A stretch of DNA of 64,000 bases from Ceratodon purpureus (GCA_014871385.1 CM026426.1:41705779-41769778); one strand, 5' to 3'. Shown: positions 31,299-46,223, counted from the stretch's first letter. Made by a program: numbers and translations. Notes: generated by a model not told the origin, from the letters alone.

Positions 31299-33560
31299 AT
31301 GCACTTTTACACAAAGGAGACCAAGGACCTGGACCGTTGCCCACAATGTCAATCACCTAGGTTCAAAGACATGTTCTATGGAACAAGACCACTGAAGGTA
31401 TTGCGCCATATTTGTATCACTCCGAGACTTCAAAGGTTTTACGAAATTCCAATTCTTTTAGGTTTAATGCAATGGCATAAGGAAAATCTTAGCAGAGATG
31501 GCAAGCTTAGATACCCCAAAAATTCTATGGCTTGGAAAAAAATGGATTCTATGGACCTCAAAGTATTTAACACTCAAGGATCTGGAAGGGAAGAGCGTGA
31601 TGTGCAAATTCAGATTTCTTGTGATGGTATATGTCCTTTCAAGCTCCATAAGTCCTCTTAATCAGCATGGTTTATTGTAGCTACCTTGTTGAATTGACCT
31701 CCTTGGCTAATAACCAAGAAAGTTTTCACGATGTTAACTTTGATCATCTTTGGAAAAGCACAAGTACCTTTTGAATTTTTTGACGATCGAATAAAGCCTG
31801 TAATCAAAGAATTGAAGAAACTCTGGTAGGAAGTTCCTGCGTACAATGTGTTGAATTCTGAGAGAGATTGCATATTCAAAATTTGGGCGGCAGTTTATAC
31901 ACCGTAAACAACATCCTAGGTTATAGAACTATTTCAGGAGCAGCACATCAAGGGTATGTGGCTTCTCCATCGTGTGGTGACCAACTAAGAGGGAAGTACA
32001 TGTACAATAGTAAGAAAATGACTTACTGGGGTGCATGGCATTGGGTGAGAAGAGACCACTTCATCACGTTGGAAAGGTATAAGGAGTTCTTTGATGGGCT
32101 ACCTGAAATTCGCAATGCACCTACAGAGAAGACAATATTAGAACAGCAATCAGCGCTAGATGAGTACGTTGCATTTTTAAAAAGAAGGGAAGCTAGGAGG
32201 AACAGAAGCTATTCAAACAAGATGTCATCTACAAATGTCGAACACGATTTTTCTGATATCCCAAATGCAAGGAGGGGTCAAAACAAAGTACTCTCTGGAG
32301 AAGATAGCACACGCCATCTACATCTAACAGGGAATGACATCTGCTTAGATCATCAATTCCGTATAAAAAAAGAAAGATGTCAACATCAACAATAGCTGGA
32401 ACAAGTTGTGATGGTGTATGCTTGCATCCAAACTTGAGTACTGACTAGTTGATGGAAAAGAGCAAGACGTAACAACAACCTCGGAAGAAGAAGATCAACT
32501 ACACATGATCCATCCAAGAGGCACAAGATTAAATGTGCAAGTAGCTTCTATGATTTGCCGTATTATAAGGTACGTCTATATTCCTATTTCACAGACCAGA
32601 TGTCTGCTCAAGAACTTCATAATTTTTTATAAATTTAAATGGTGACTCTGAATTCAATTTATCTTGCTATAGATGAATCATCTAATACTTGGTTTATTTT
32701 GCAGGACTTAGAGATTAGAAATACTTTGGATATAATGCATTGTGAGAAAAACTTTGCTGAGAATTTATTGAAAACTATATGTGGCTAAAAATAGAAGGAC
32801 AACGTAAGAGTTATAAGAGATATGCAGAGGAAGGGCATCAGAAAGCATTTTTGGATGACTAAGGACACAAAAAATCCCTCTACAATGCTCAAAACCAAAG
32901 CAAACTATGTGTTCATAGCATTAAAATTCAATATATTTTGTATCAAGTTAGAGAATCTAAAGGTGCCATCTGAGTATTGTTTGGAGATTGGGGCTCACAT
33001 TCGTCAAAAGGAATTTGGAGCTCTCAATTCCTACGACTACCACATACTCAAGCAGACATTTTTGTCTCGGGCATTGAAGAGGTTGATGGATTCAAATACA
33101 AGATTGGCAATTATGGGGGTTTCTCACGTATTCAAGCAAATTTGCTGTAATGTATGGGATTCCTCACAAGCAATAAACTTAAGAGAAGATGTGGCCATCA
33201 CAATGGATCTAATAGAAATGACTTTTCCACCTACCTTCTTTGACATTATGTCACACCTCCCTATGCATCTAGTTGAGGAGTTGATCATTCTTGGACATGC
33301 GCAAGTGCGTTGGATGTAACCAATTGAAAGGACGATGATGACCCTAAAAAATCACGTCAAAACCCGTGCTCGCCCGGAGGCCTCTATTGCCCATGGGTAT
33401 TTATTGGACAAGACTATGGGATTTGTTACGTCATACATGCACGGGTTTGATGTGGTCAGACGTTGTGTGGGATGCCGATCTAGAGGATTGTGCAGAGTTC
33501 GAGGTCTTGGAGGGCACTGCGACAGACATCACTCTCACATGTGCACAGCAAAATGCAATT
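31299..33560 (+). pseudogene. CACTA (En/Spm) TNP2-like transposase, decayed
   Basis: Clear order of TNP2/Transposase_21 landmarks: CPQCQSPRFKD, KVLRHICITPRLQRFYE, WHKENLSRDG, MAWKKMDS and SCDGICPF (31299-31661); KPVIKELKKLW (about 31795-31830); YTVNNILGYRTISGAAHQG then SPSCGDQ (31890-31990); LEIRNTLDIMHCEKNF (32709-32760); and the DUF4218 part GALNSYDYHILKQTFLSRAL, MTFPPTFFDIMSHLPMHLVEEL (33010-33290) and ARPEASIAHGYL (33370-33405). Stops and shifts occur, for example at 31693, 31828 and near 32785, so it is a fossil. The terminal CACTA repeats were not located. Confidence 0.9.
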
Positions 33561-35820
33561 CATACATTCATCCTAAGGAAGAACACACTTACAGCACCAT
33601 ATTGCAGATATGCTTTACTTCAGTCTTTGATATGCTTTACTTCAGTCTTTGTTGTTGTTCATGTGCTCAAGAATTTAATATTTTGATTTGTTTTCATATC
33701 AATATGTCCATATTCTATATCCATTAGTTGTATTGGTGTTCCTAATTCGAAATTCCAGTATGTGTTTAGGATTTGTTGAATTCGTAAGTCTAGCTTCATG
33801 TCTGCTCATGCCAAGATCCAAATACATTTCGTTTTCTGTATATGTTCCGTTTTCAGTCCATTTTGTCATAAACTCTGGATTTTTATTCACACTTTTAAGT
33901 ATTTCTTCAATCTTCAATCCCATAGTCAGTTTATGTTTTATAGAACCTATCGGACTGGTTTGCTGTCTGCTTTAATTAGGACTGAATGTTAATCTCCTTT
34001 TGTTTAGTGTTCATATTGTCGTTCGCTGTGGATTTCTAATATTTATTTTAAAACTGATTTCCGGTAGAGAAATGCTTTTTTTGTTTATGTTTTCAGGATT
34101 TTGGAGGTCTAGCGTCATGTTTGCTTCAACCCAGACTAAATCTGATGTTTTTTAATTATTGTTTCTTTACTTTTCATTCAGTTAGTAAGGGAGGATATCT
34201 ATTCAACCTTTTAAGTTTAATTTAGAATTGCAAAAAAACATTTTATGAATTTGGATCGATGTACTATGGAGTTCAGCCTCCATGCTTGATTATATTCAGA
34301 TCCAATCTAGTTGCGTGTTTATAAATCCTATGCCTTTGCTTGCTTTTGTCATTCATTGTGGACTTTAACCTCTAAAGCATCAACTCAACAAAAAAGGTAT
34401 GATTTAAGGTCCGGTTAGGCTCCATATAAGTCAATTTTTATAGGATGAAGTTGTAATTTTGGCACTGTATAGACAATTATCATATTTTTCTGACAAGACC
34501 ATTCATGCTTCAAAATTTCTCATAATTTAGGAGACACGTGCAGTGAAAATTTGAAAACACATATTGAAATCTGCTCAAAACTGCAATATATGCTCAAAAT
34601 TTGCCCAAAATTAATTAGATCACAAAAACTTCAAAATTCACTAGAAATTGAGATTTTACTTAATTCCAGGTTTTGTTTTTGGAAAACGTAAAAAAAATTT
34701 GAAGGTATGATCTCACATCTCAATTTTCAATTCGGTATTTCCATATATGCCTTTTTTACTATCATAGACCGGCCTTTGTATTCAAATTTCAGCATACCTC
34801 CATGTGAAAAGTCAAGCATTGTTTTTAGGTTTTATAGGTCGTATGAGGGAAAAAGTGCATAGCTGTATTCCTAAACCACCTAGAAATAAGAATTTGAAGA
34901 GCCTCACATCAAATTTGCTTTTGAAATTGGTTTTTTTGGCTCACAAATCACTTGAAATCCATTTTGCATTAAGGGAAAAAAACATTTTTTCCAACTTAGA
35001 ACATTATGATCTCACAAATGAAAAGGAGTTTGAATCTAAGATTTAGGGTGTATATATACATGTACAAGTAAGGTACTAGAGCCTACGGATATTTCCCCCA
35101 AAATACATCAAAACTCAAAAACTTACACCTTGTATTGAAAAACTCTAGTTTTGATGGTTTTTGGCAATTTTGAGGCCTTTCAACTTTAGGGGTTAAATCA
35201 AAGTATTAGTTTAATGACACAATTAGAACCTACATGTTCTGTATTGAATTTATGGAGTGTCTAGGTCTAGCTTGCTGTCATCTTTCATACAGACCCAATC
35301 CATTGTGGTTTTTATATATATTACGATTACATTTTAATCTGTTACTAACTTTGAATCATTATTAATATCTGCAATGATTTTACTGACCTCAAATTCCTTA
35401 ATGAAACATACATCATGTAAGTTTAGAGGCCTGATTTCATAACTGCTTTAATGAACACCAAAAACAGTACTGGTTGTTTTACGTGTGTCATTTTTCTCTG
35501 TTTTTTAATCAAGGTTTTAACCACAATTTTTTGTAAACACAGTATTGCTCTTAAATCCCCCATCCATGACCTGCAAAAGGTATAGTAAAATGAAAGCTTA
35601 TATGAATCATTTGAGGGTGGACAACAAATCAAGTAGGTAATCAAGTAGGTGCTTACTTAGCTATGTTAGCGGAGTTGCATGTTTGGAAACAAACAAACAA
35701 TCAGTAGGGACAGGGAAAGACTACGTGGCAGAGCTAGAAGACATTCTTCTCATCAATGACGGGGACATTAGAACTCCAATTGTTATTTTCTCTTGCAAGT
35801 AGAAAGATCGTTCATATAAT
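33561..35820. other. AT-rich stretch splitting the CACTA gene
   Basis: No gene supported; AT-rich, short frames only. It lies between the DUF4218 part and the DUF4216-like tail of the CACTA gene, so it is either a long intron or a later insertion. Confidence 0.5.
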
Positions 35821-35861
35821 TTTGGAAACAATTCATACGTCCGGATGGTGATGGTTTTCTC

Positions 35862-36161
35862 GTGGTTAATTTTGGGCACAACACTCCAAAATTTGTAGAC
35901 CCTTACGTGTTCCCAAGTCAATGCACACAAGTATTCTTCTCAGATGATGATTTGCATCCAGAGGGAAAGGATTGGAAATTGATACTACAAACGAAAGCTA
36001 GATCTAGGCGAAAGGTTGAAGAGAACGATGACGTCTTCATCACGATCAATGTTCACTCTGTAGGAGCTGTGCCAAGTAGCACATTTATGAATTCTCCGAC
36101 AGAGCCGAATCTTGCTGGAGCTATTGTCCTCAACGACACTGACAATGCAATTGCTATATAG
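35862..36161 (+). pseudogene. CACTA C-terminal DUF4216-like segment
   Basis: VNFGHNTPKFVDPYVFPSQ, CTQVFFSDD and GKDWKLILQTKAR match the layout 'vnf..DPfvlasQa.qVFYv.D....W.vv' of the DUF4216 region that closes CACTA transposases. It is followed by an acidic tail. It is on the same strand and in the expected order after 33560. Confidence 0.7.
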
Positions 36162-36239
36162 AGTTTTGAGTTACAAGATAGACGAGTGTCAAGTCGAAGT
36201 GAAGCAGGCGTTAGTGAGACAGAGAAACAGTAGGCCATC

Positions 36240-38770
36240 AAAGAAGAGAGCAACTCGGGAGTAGTTTAATTTTATCTAAAGATAGAGGTGAGAGAATGTG
36301 AAGCTAACTACTGGTCATGACTTAACCTTCTAGCTTGAACTAAGTTATATACAACAGAGGTCTTTCAAACACTAAGTTGTTGAATTCCGGTTTTCAAATG
36401 AGAGGACCTAATGCATCACTCATTAGAAGATGTTTCTGATTGAAATATGTTTGTTCAAGTGGAATGCGACTTCAGTAGCATATTCAGGGTATGTTTAGCC
36501 TATTACTTCGTTGGAGGTGGTTGATTCATGATTTTGTTGTCCTACTATATTTTTGTTTCATTATATTATTCAGTGTGTAGCTTAATTTACACAACATCTC
36601 TCATGTAGCAATTCAAGTAATTCTTTCCTTATTTTTGCCATGATGACATCTAATGAATCACTGATCAATACATGTTAATGTTTTGGATGCAAATGTCCAG
36701 CTACGTCAAACTAGGCATGAAGTCATGCAGACTGGATGTTCAAGGTGTTGTTAATACTGTCAAAGCTGCTTACTGTCTCCATTGACAAAGATGAATTTCT
36801 TGTTTGTAAGTTCTATTACTGACAGTGCTAAGACTTTGCATTAGACAATGATGCGAGAGTTATAATTCTGTAGTTTGCTATATTTGTTTAACTTGTTATC
36901 ACTTTTGTGAGGAATTATTTTGTTTCAATTTGCAAGGCCGATGGTTGTTAATTGTACACGATTAACACTAATTGGATAGTGCAAAGTGTCCAAAGGTAAT
37001 ACACCACAGTGTGGTCATAATGTTTTCCTCCAATGGAATTTTATCACTTACATCGGTGGCCAGCTCTGGGCCTGTGATTGAAGATTAGATTCATTTGCTT
37101 TGCTTTAAAACAGAATGCGGTCTCTCTCAACTACTTTGTACATAAATCACCGCTAGGTCTATTTTTGTTACGTAGCTTAACGAACTACATTTTTCCACCT
37201 ATAGTGTCAATTCAATTCATGTTCCTTATAATGCTGCACACAAATCAAAAGTATTATTTTACTAGTGTAGTGGGACTTCTCCAAGCGAGGATTGTTTTTT
37301 AGAAGGATAATATTTCCTTACATGCTAAGGTCGGATTGTTTCTGAGTGTTGCACATGTCGTGCGAGATGTCTGGCAGCACAACACAGTCTTAACAAGTTA
37401 CTCATTAGGTGCGAGGTTAATGCATACAACCCAGTTAAGGATGTTCTAAGAAGGGCGCTCCGGAAAAAAATTCCAGTACCCGAGAGATATAGTGTCCATC
37501 TGGAATGGACGTAATCATTGTCATTTGTGTAACTCATGTAGGTGCATGTATTGCACAGCTTTACGTTGTGTCATTCTCCCTCATTGCAAGTGTAAGTTAC
37601 TACGCCTAAGTCATGGCTTGCCCCTAGACGCACGCGTACGTGCAAAACGTCGATGGTGTCGTCACCTTCTACAATTTAAGCCTACTAAATTCTACGACTG
37701 TGAATGTGTGGAATCAGCATAGAGGTTGCAATCAAAAGTAACAGTGAGAGAATGTGATTTACATGATGATGGTAACATTTTGGAAGAGGATAATATTATT
37801 TTGTTGAAGACTTCGGACTAGATGATATACATTGTTTGAACAAGGTTTAAAAACATGTGGATTTAACAATGTCACTGATTACCTACTGTAGTTCTTTCCC
37901 TAGGGATGGTAACATTCTAAAGAATCTATGGTTTTTCGAGAAAACCTCTTCTTTGATGGGATGTTCAAATTAGTTGGACATGAGTTTCAAGAGCTCTTAG
38001 TCAGGGATTCACGTCATTACCAATTTATTAAGTTTTATTTTATTTATTTAATTTTTTTTTATTGCGTTTCTTTGCTTTTTTTTTGTTTTGAGTTGTTTGA
38101 TGTACTTCAAGCTGTACGCGGATTATTGAATTAGTATTTAGAGCAGTACTTATTCAGAACAAGAAACTGTCTTAAACATGTTTTTCTAAGGTACGGCTTT
38201 TGTCGTTGTATAATTGTATTCGTTAAGTCCATGTCTATTTTTATTTTTTTCCATGTACACCTGTGAATACACTTGCTTGTGTGCATTTAGTAATGTGGTG
38301 TACAAAATGCCATTGTTCCCCAAGTAGTGCGTACGAGTGGAAATGCAAACAATGCTTATTCTACTCGTAGGAGAACGTCATTCACTAATTAAGAGAAGTA
38401 CAAGTTTGTATAAAATGTTATCCCTAAACCGATTGGGTACATTCAAAGAAAAGCATAGAGTAAATAATAAATTGTAACGGAGTTATTGTAGTTGTTGCAG
38501 ATGTGATACAAATCAATGGGCTTAAGGAGCAAAGTGAAGTGTGTATATCAAGTAACTACCAATGAGCAGTGCAGAAAGTTTGTATGTAAGTCATAAAAAC
38601 TTCATGGAATAACAAGTATGTACGGGTCCAAAACATTGATGTCTACAATGCAAATGGAAATTCAAAGTTCTTGAATCAACAGAAATGTAGTGCACATGTG
38701 ACAATGTAATGTTGTACTGTGAGATATTTGAAATATAGACAACTAATACATCCACAGTAAACATAAAGTA
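36240..38770. other. AT-rich intergenic DNA
   Basis: No gene supported. Short frames near 37490-37720 and 37928-38134 have no recognisable content. Confidence 0.6.
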
Positions 38771-38807
38771 ATTGTTGGAGTATATACATATATTCATACA
38801 TACATAT

Positions 38808-38933
<126 letters not shown>

Positions 38934-39539
38934 GTATATATGTATGTACAGTACAGTGAGAAACTAATGAAAATGAAGAGACAGTGTATTTTAATACAAA
39001 AGTTTCAATAAGAGATAAAATCATTGTTTACTGTTACGAAGTTGAAATAATAAGTATTAGGCTATCTGACATGGCATACTAGATGTATGAAACTAAAGTA
39101 TGAAGATAATCAAAAAACAATGTATAATGTCCGCCTAGTTGTGCTCTATAGCAGCGTTTACTACCTTTGTTTCACATAATTCCGATTGTAAAAAAATTTG
39201 TACTTCATGTCTGAGACTATGTAAAAATAAGAAACAAGAAAGAATAAAGAACAAAATTTGCTTAAAAATGTACATATGGGAATTCTCTATATCCTTGTAA
39301 GTCTAAAGTCACCGATGTTGCAATGTGACGCATGTGCTTTGCAGATTTCTATCTTCCAATGCCAAAGTTGTCAAGGACAAAACTATAGATTGATGAAATT
39401 GCGCCCTTCACTGGCGACGTAATGGCGTGAATATGGGCCGCTGATGCACTTGACTGTAATGATGTCGTATTTCTTTGCAGTTCTTGTACTCTTTGCTAAC
39501 TTTGTAACCATTTCTTCCCTTCTGTGGTTTCCATTGCTC

Positions 39540-42500
39540 GTTTGCTTCTGATGCTATCCACTGAGGGAGGCCACCCGGGCTAGGAAGATACTATGTATGG
39601 GATAAACCAGTCTCTTCTTAAACCACTTCCTTTGGCCCTTTTGAATCGGAACAACTCCTCCACCTGCAGTTTCTAAAAAATGACAAACAAAGTGCACAAT
39701 TAATGTGACACTACTCTTCACTTTTTCTAAGTACACAGCTTGCTAATGGACCCTATATTGAAAATTAGAAAAGAAACTTTTCGAAGTACAAAAGGAGACT
39801 TTTGATATGAATTTGTGAAACGTCCTAAAACAATTTGAGGTTCATTACTCTATAACAAAACTGTGTACGAGAAGTCAAACGCAAGGCCAATTAACAATTA
39901 TCACCTACCAATGGCGAACTACTTGGATTTAAAAATTTTGTTTTCCGTATAACATGATTTCTGTGACAAGTTTCCCTACAAAAACTGCAATCCAATGCCT
40001 CTTCCAACAACTGCATCATAAACAAAATGAAGAAGCAAATGCTTACCCAGATTTTAGAATGATATTGATGTTCTCCCGCTATCCATTTTTGATGATCATT
40101 GAATTCTCTTTCTTGTTCAACGCCTGGTAAGGCACCTTGTCTGCAAACACTCACTTGCACTGTGACAAAAGACGCAAAGGAAAATGGAGAAACATTGGCA
40201 AACTTTAGCAAAATTGTCATATGTCCGAAATGAGAGTGTTTTAATCTACAAAGACAACGCATAATGGTGTACGCGCCAATGAACAAGCATATGGCACTCA
40301 TGTCCATAAAAGAAAAGGAAACGGAAACAAAACATCTTTAAGTACGAAAAATGACACAAGGACGCGGATGGGCTAAGCTATGAGAGAAGCTATGACACTC
40401 ACAACTTTTAAAACTCAATAGTGAGTTTTGTTTGTCGTCCAAGTACACCTTCTATGAATTGCATAGAGAATCCTACATGCAATCACAGAATGCTGTAAAC
40501 CTTGCAAGTAGAGGACCATGAACTCTCAAAGCTTTCTACCTTCACAAAGACTTATATATCTAGTTTATTTTTGCAACAATAGTTGAATGAAAATCAAATT
40601 TTTAGCCACAGTACACAAATTCAACCTGAGAGCAACTAATCTTGTTGGTAATAAAAGAAAACAAAATGAACTTCGCAAGGTATTGGTACCGTAAACCAAG
40701 ATCGATTACTCAGAATAATTGCACTTCTGCAAAAACTTCGACTGTAAAAATTCAAAACACTTATCTTTACTCTAGCGAGGTTATATACCTCAACAATAAC
40801 ATGACTTCTTTGTGCATATAGAACAGCAAACCAAGATAGCAAATGCAGCGTGAGAAAACCACCTCAAAGAAATACATATACAATGGAAAAAAGTCTTGAA
40901 AATAATAGTTAACATATGCAAGAAATCACTGAGAACTTAGATGATTTTAGAAGTGGACTTGGCTACTAGCAGGCCATCATCATTGTAACCTCCAATAACG
41001 TAGTTGATGGGACCTTTTGAGTGCATGAAATGTAACCACGTACCTCAATGGTGCCATACCATGTCAAATCAAACATTCATCACCCGATATCACTTAGTGA
41101 AGCTACTGCCTCTCCAACAGGCACTTCAGCCAAAAACGTTTGATATCGTACTTTTAGAAGAAAAGTGACAAAGGATGGGATAGATTACATCATAGGAGAA
41201 ACAAACAATATCGTGATGATGGATGTGGCAGTCATCAATGACAAACATGATGTACAATCCAATGCACATTTGACTATTCCCATGTCCAATGGTAACTAGA
41301 TCTCATCTAAGAAACTTTGGATTGAAAAAAAGTAGTTCATAATTATTGTAAAATAAAACATATGTGTTCATAAAAAAAAAAAACATGAATTTCTCACGAG
41401 ATAAAGAGTAGACTACATTGCTTCCCCAAAAGCAATTTACATAATCGCACTAAACCACAACACGACTAAGACAAACAATTTTGAGATGACCCATGAAATA
41501 GAAAAATTGACAACACAGCAATGACAAGAATGGTTAAAGAAAATAGAAAACTAAAACAATTTGAAATATTAAATGGGAAATGAAGCAAAAAGAAACAAGA
41601 GTGAATTGCACTTTTTAATACAGTAGTCCATTTGATATGGATAATTACAATTTATGGGCATCGAAAATGAGATTATCGAATATAGTTCTTATAACCATCA
41701 ATGGCGAGTATTATAGATGCTAGGCTTAGACTATATTACGTTTCAATCATTATCTTTCTGCAGTTCTCAACCACAAAACTTAGTTCCACTATTTTTTGCG
41801 ATTCAAAAAATAATAAAAGCATAAATGTTAAAAATTATGTAACGATATGTAAATAACAAATATCTAGTGAGCTTAATTAGTGACATACTAAGAATACCCA
41901 GTATTTAATGTATAAAATGAGAAAGAACTATGATATAAAACATTGGTTGAAGTAAGCATTAAACTACATTCCTCTTTAATAAAAAAATTAGAACTATTAG
42001 ATACAGAGAACCAAATTTGAGAGCAAATGCATTGTTCAATCCTAGTGACTAAAAAACAGAGTTTATTTCTCCACATGTGTTTCATAAAAGTGATTACATT
42101 GCATCAGCAATGCGTGAACCTATACAAAGTAAACCATTAATCAACCTTTCATTACAGTGATAATATCATTAAAAAGTTCAAACTAGAACATAATAACATT
42201 ACAGGAAAAAAACAACGCAAACTTCTATAATAAGATGTTCATTACCCGAGGTGACGGATATCTAACATGTTGATAACTTGTCATATTATCTCCTCGTCGT
42301 CATTCCGTAATGTAGAACAATGAAATCATAAATGAGTGGAGAAATGAGCAAATTAATTATACACTTCTACATTAACGTCCATACCAAACAATTGTTACGG
42401 TTATTGCACAATGTATGCTTTAAACCATGATAAGTTTTCAAATTGTCATCAAACTAGCATATGTTCAACTTTAAAAGGTAATAACGATACTTACATATGA

Positions 42501-44740
42501 TTAAAATTGTCGTCTGTTCCTCTCCTTAGTTGTTGAAATATTTCTTTAATTTTCTCTTGTCTTCAAGTATTATACGAAGCGCTCTTTCAAAGAGAACTTG
42601 ACACGTTTTGCTTTTCTCTTCTAGGTTTTGCTCGCGCAGAGTGCCGCCCCTTCCAAGATTGTTCGAATTTTAGCCGCCAACGCAGACATGGCTTCTACCC
42701 AACATTAGTCTTTCATCAATTATTTCCTCTCCGACAACACTTTGCTATAAGTTTTTTCACAGATTGTGGCTTGCGTTGGTACTAGCAGAATGAACTATCA
42801 ATAATAGGATGACAAACTCAAAACTCGCTAATCTCAGAGCCTGAAACCACTCAGCTATGAAATAATCAAGCGTGGTATTTGTTTTGCATAATTGATAGTG
42901 ATTGTACCATTCAAACTAGGATCACCAGCGCTATCTTCTAGCATGGACTGCAACCTTGCTATTCCTTCCTTTATTTTTTGGTGTGTCCAGGTATGCAATA
43001 CAACATTTGGATCTTTGAACCAAGGAGAAATTGAGAAAAGTGTGCCCGGTAGGGGGTTACTCTCCTCTTCTTCAGATGGTTGTACATACGTCACTAACAG
43101 ATCCTTCCCTTTTTGCAGCCAAATTTTGCATGCTCTTCTAACGTCTTCTTTATTGCCGGCAACGGAGTAGTATTGTCTAGATTAGACATCGCAAGAGTAA
43201 TGAAACGAAGATTTTGTTACAACAGAGAAGGATAAGAAAAGTAGAAAGGCGACAATAAAATGCGTGATATATAATTGTTTGACGTAATTAAGCACAACGT
43301 TGATATATACTAACAGTTGGGATGTAGAAATCATGGTACATAGATATTAACAAAATAGTATTACAAACAGTTAACAACTACTCACCTTCTGCAAAGGTGG
43401 TGAGGATCGAATCGGAAAGGTCTTAAAGGTTTTCTACTTCACTCTGTCCAAGCTGGTATGTTGTTATGTGCTTGTTCACTTCAACAATACTTTAGACAAC
43501 TGCTTTAACATGTTCTTATGTTCTCCATCTTTAGGTTAAATCTAAACCACTTGAGCCTAGTCATGCATCCACAATTTCCAAACATTTGCTACTTTACCAC
43601 AGAAAATATAATCAATATCGATGGTTCATATACTATAAGTGAGTACTCAAAAAATAAACAACAATAGCATAATTTCTATCATAGTCATGAATATGGAAAT
43701 TTAGTAATCTAAGATTTTCTGGAAAAATTGATTCCAAAATACCGTGAACATTGCATTCTCATATCAAAAATACATTCACATTGATAAAAATCAAACATTT
43801 AGATCTGCAAAACTATTCATCTCAGCTTTTGCTCTAGTGTTGAATAGAAGGTTGTCATCGTCTTCTTCAAAATCGTAATTTAGCCACACTGCTGCATTGC
43901 TATCTGCCTCCCTCCTCCAATTCATCCCCTTTACCTTAGCTTGCGAGATATTCAGACTGTTACTGCAAGGTAGATTCCCTTCCCTTGCATCAAAAGCATT
44001 TGAGGTGGATGCAACATTTGGATGAGGCTTCGCATTAGGCCGAAAATTGCTTCTAAGCGGAATTGGTAGCCCTGGTGCGTCAAATGTTCTCTCCAATGCT
44101 CTGAGATACAGAGGCACAGAAAAAAACATATGGGTTCTTTTAACTTGAATCTTGTCGTGGGTCACCCTTTGCCAACCAAAATCTGTACTTGTCTTGTCTG
44201 ATGGTAGGGTTGCCTGCTAGATTTGGTCGTATCCACGAGCACTGCATCAATGTTCTGGTCAATATGCGATAAGTGACTAAGATGATTTTCTTTATTATTT
44301 CCACGTTTGGTAAATCAACGTCAAACACATTTCTATCTTGTGCTATTGCCCGACATCCCTAGAGTGACACTACAAACACTCCTAATTCAAACGTTTCATT
44401 GATAATGCTTTAATCATCTGAGAGGCATTCATAGTCATTGCCATATGCTCACTTTGAGTTAAATTCCTCTACCATTTTAGATGGCAAAGTCGACATAAGA
44501 GCCAGATCCAAGTACATTTCTTGGCCACTATCAATCATCTCTTGCACTCGATTCGGCAGCCATTTATTAAATTGTGGCAAAGGAGCAATCCATGATCTCC
44601 TCAACTGTGAGCATATGGCAATGTACTCACACTTCAGGAGATTACATTCATGCTCTATCTTGTTGCAGACACTTGTACTCATTGCGAGTGGGACATAGAG
44701 AATGAGATATATTACAATGAGAACATGTAAAATTTCAATG
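39540..44740 (-). pseudogene. Scattered exon-like segments on the minus strand, unknown
   Basis: AT-rich DNA with several better-composed minus-strand frames: 44449-44745 (CEYIAICSQLRRSWIAPLPQ), 44140-44328 (NPTIRQDKYRFWLAKGDPRQ), 43791-44165 (MNWRREADSNAAVWLNYDFE), 42855-43170 (RRACKIWLQKGKDLL, HTWTHQKIKEGIARLQSM), about 42570-42690 (KRKAKRVKFSLKERF) and about 40930-41040 (HFMHSKGPINYVIGGYNDDG). They read like exons of one or two genes running leftward, but I cannot join them with confidence and recognise no family. The rest is featureless. Confidence 0.3.
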
Positions 44741-45009
44741 CCCAAAATCTAGGATATATAAAGTTCTTAAGATACCGCATTAGCCGGTAAACACTTCACT
44801 AAAATAATAGTCTAATATGTATGCTAATAACATTGTCAATCTAGAGTATGGGAAGAACACTGCATTGCATAACCAAAATAAAAAATAAATAATTACACGC
44901 TCAATGGAACAAGCACAGGTGACCAAAAAAGAAAGACACTTAGACATTGGGACGTTACATTCAAATAACAAAGAGATAGGAATCACCTTTGCTCATATTC
45001 GTCTAGAGA

Positions 45010-45140
45010 CATTACTAACTCGAATGAGAACGTCTCTTGCACTTGGATGTAAGAAACGTTGAATGCAAGCTTGGATAATCTCTTGAACCAAGATGTGGAA
45101 GTCATGATTCTTGCGACCTTTGTCATCTAACTTTTTTGAG
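45010..45140 (-). pseudogene. Possible DUF4218-like exon
   Basis: The minus strand reads DKGRKNHDFHILVQEIIQACIQ then a short tail. 'K.HD.HiL.Q.ii...i' recalls the 'lK.HDcHvlmq.llPvai' motif of CACTA transposases. It could link the exon-like pieces at 42.8-44.7 kb to a second, leftward CACTA element. Weak evidence. Confidence 0.3.
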
Positions 45141-45149
45141 ATAAGTGTA

Positions 45150-46220
45150 GAAATCTCATTAAGAGTCAAATGGACATGGTTTAAAAATTAAGGAACATAC
45201 CTTGTCAAGGTGACCCTACTAATAGTTGCACTTTTTAGGAATTAAGGGAATAAGTAAAGGAAAGGAAGAAGAATGAAACTGTACACCACACCACACAACA
45301 CTGTGTGAGTGATAGTCACATTATGTAAAAAACATTAAAAATTGAATACCATTGTCTATTTGAATGTCAAATTGAAATTGTGGAAAGCTGAGTCTAATTG
45401 AATTTCTGATTGACTCTCAAATTGAACCAAATATATGCTAAATGGGAGGATTTCAAGCAGATTGTAGTGGATTGAGTAAATAGAATAATTAATCTGATGA
45501 GGAAATAGCTGAAGTCTACTTAACAAAGGAATTTTATATCAAAATAGATGATGTTTGTTTAAACTAATTGATTCGACAAGGTCTTTGAATTACAATGCAT
45601 GTATATGCATTCTATAGGATGTCCAGTTGAAACCATTGATCATGTCAAATTGACTTAGCTAAAGAAGCTGTTTATTACTGCAAGTTGTGTAGTGATTCAG
45701 CCAAGATATAGTCTAATGGACAGAGGAGCTTGAATAGCAGAAAATAATCAATTGATGGGATGAGTTCATTAGAATTCTGAGTGATGAAGTGTCTTCTGGG
45801 ATAATTTAGAGATAGTAAATCTCAAATAGATATGACGGCAGTTTGTACAATTGACTATATAAACATTGTTGTAAAATGAGTACAATGGAAATGTAAGATT
45901 TCCATGAGTGTGTAATAATAGTTTCCTGAGCATTATTTGGTAGTTCTTTGATTTAAACTTGTCATCTAGAATTGAGAACTTTTAGTGACTTTGAGTAGAG
46001 GAGCATAATGAGTACATTAATGAGTAAATGCTTGATTAATTATTAGGAGTGATCACCCTTAATGGTTGGCAGCTTTTATTGTAAAAGATAAGAGTATGTT
46101 CATTTGAAATAAACAAAAAGTCATTATAGCATAATCAAATAGTGCAAAAGGGGAGTACAATTAAGTAGAATGGTGGAGTCTAGAGTTAGACTTGGTATCA
46201 ATTAATGAAAAGTACTTAAT
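45150..46220. other. AT-rich spacer
   Basis: No gene supported. TTGGTATCA at about 46192-46200 recalls a tRNA-Met type primer-binding site (TGGTATCAGAGC) but matches only the first eight bases, and no LTR was found. Confidence 0.4.
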
Positions 46221-46223
46221 TGA

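Noticed and set aside
46192-46200. tRNA-Met type primer-binding site TGGTATCA
   Set aside because: Only eight bases match, no LTR precedes it and no gag-pol follows.
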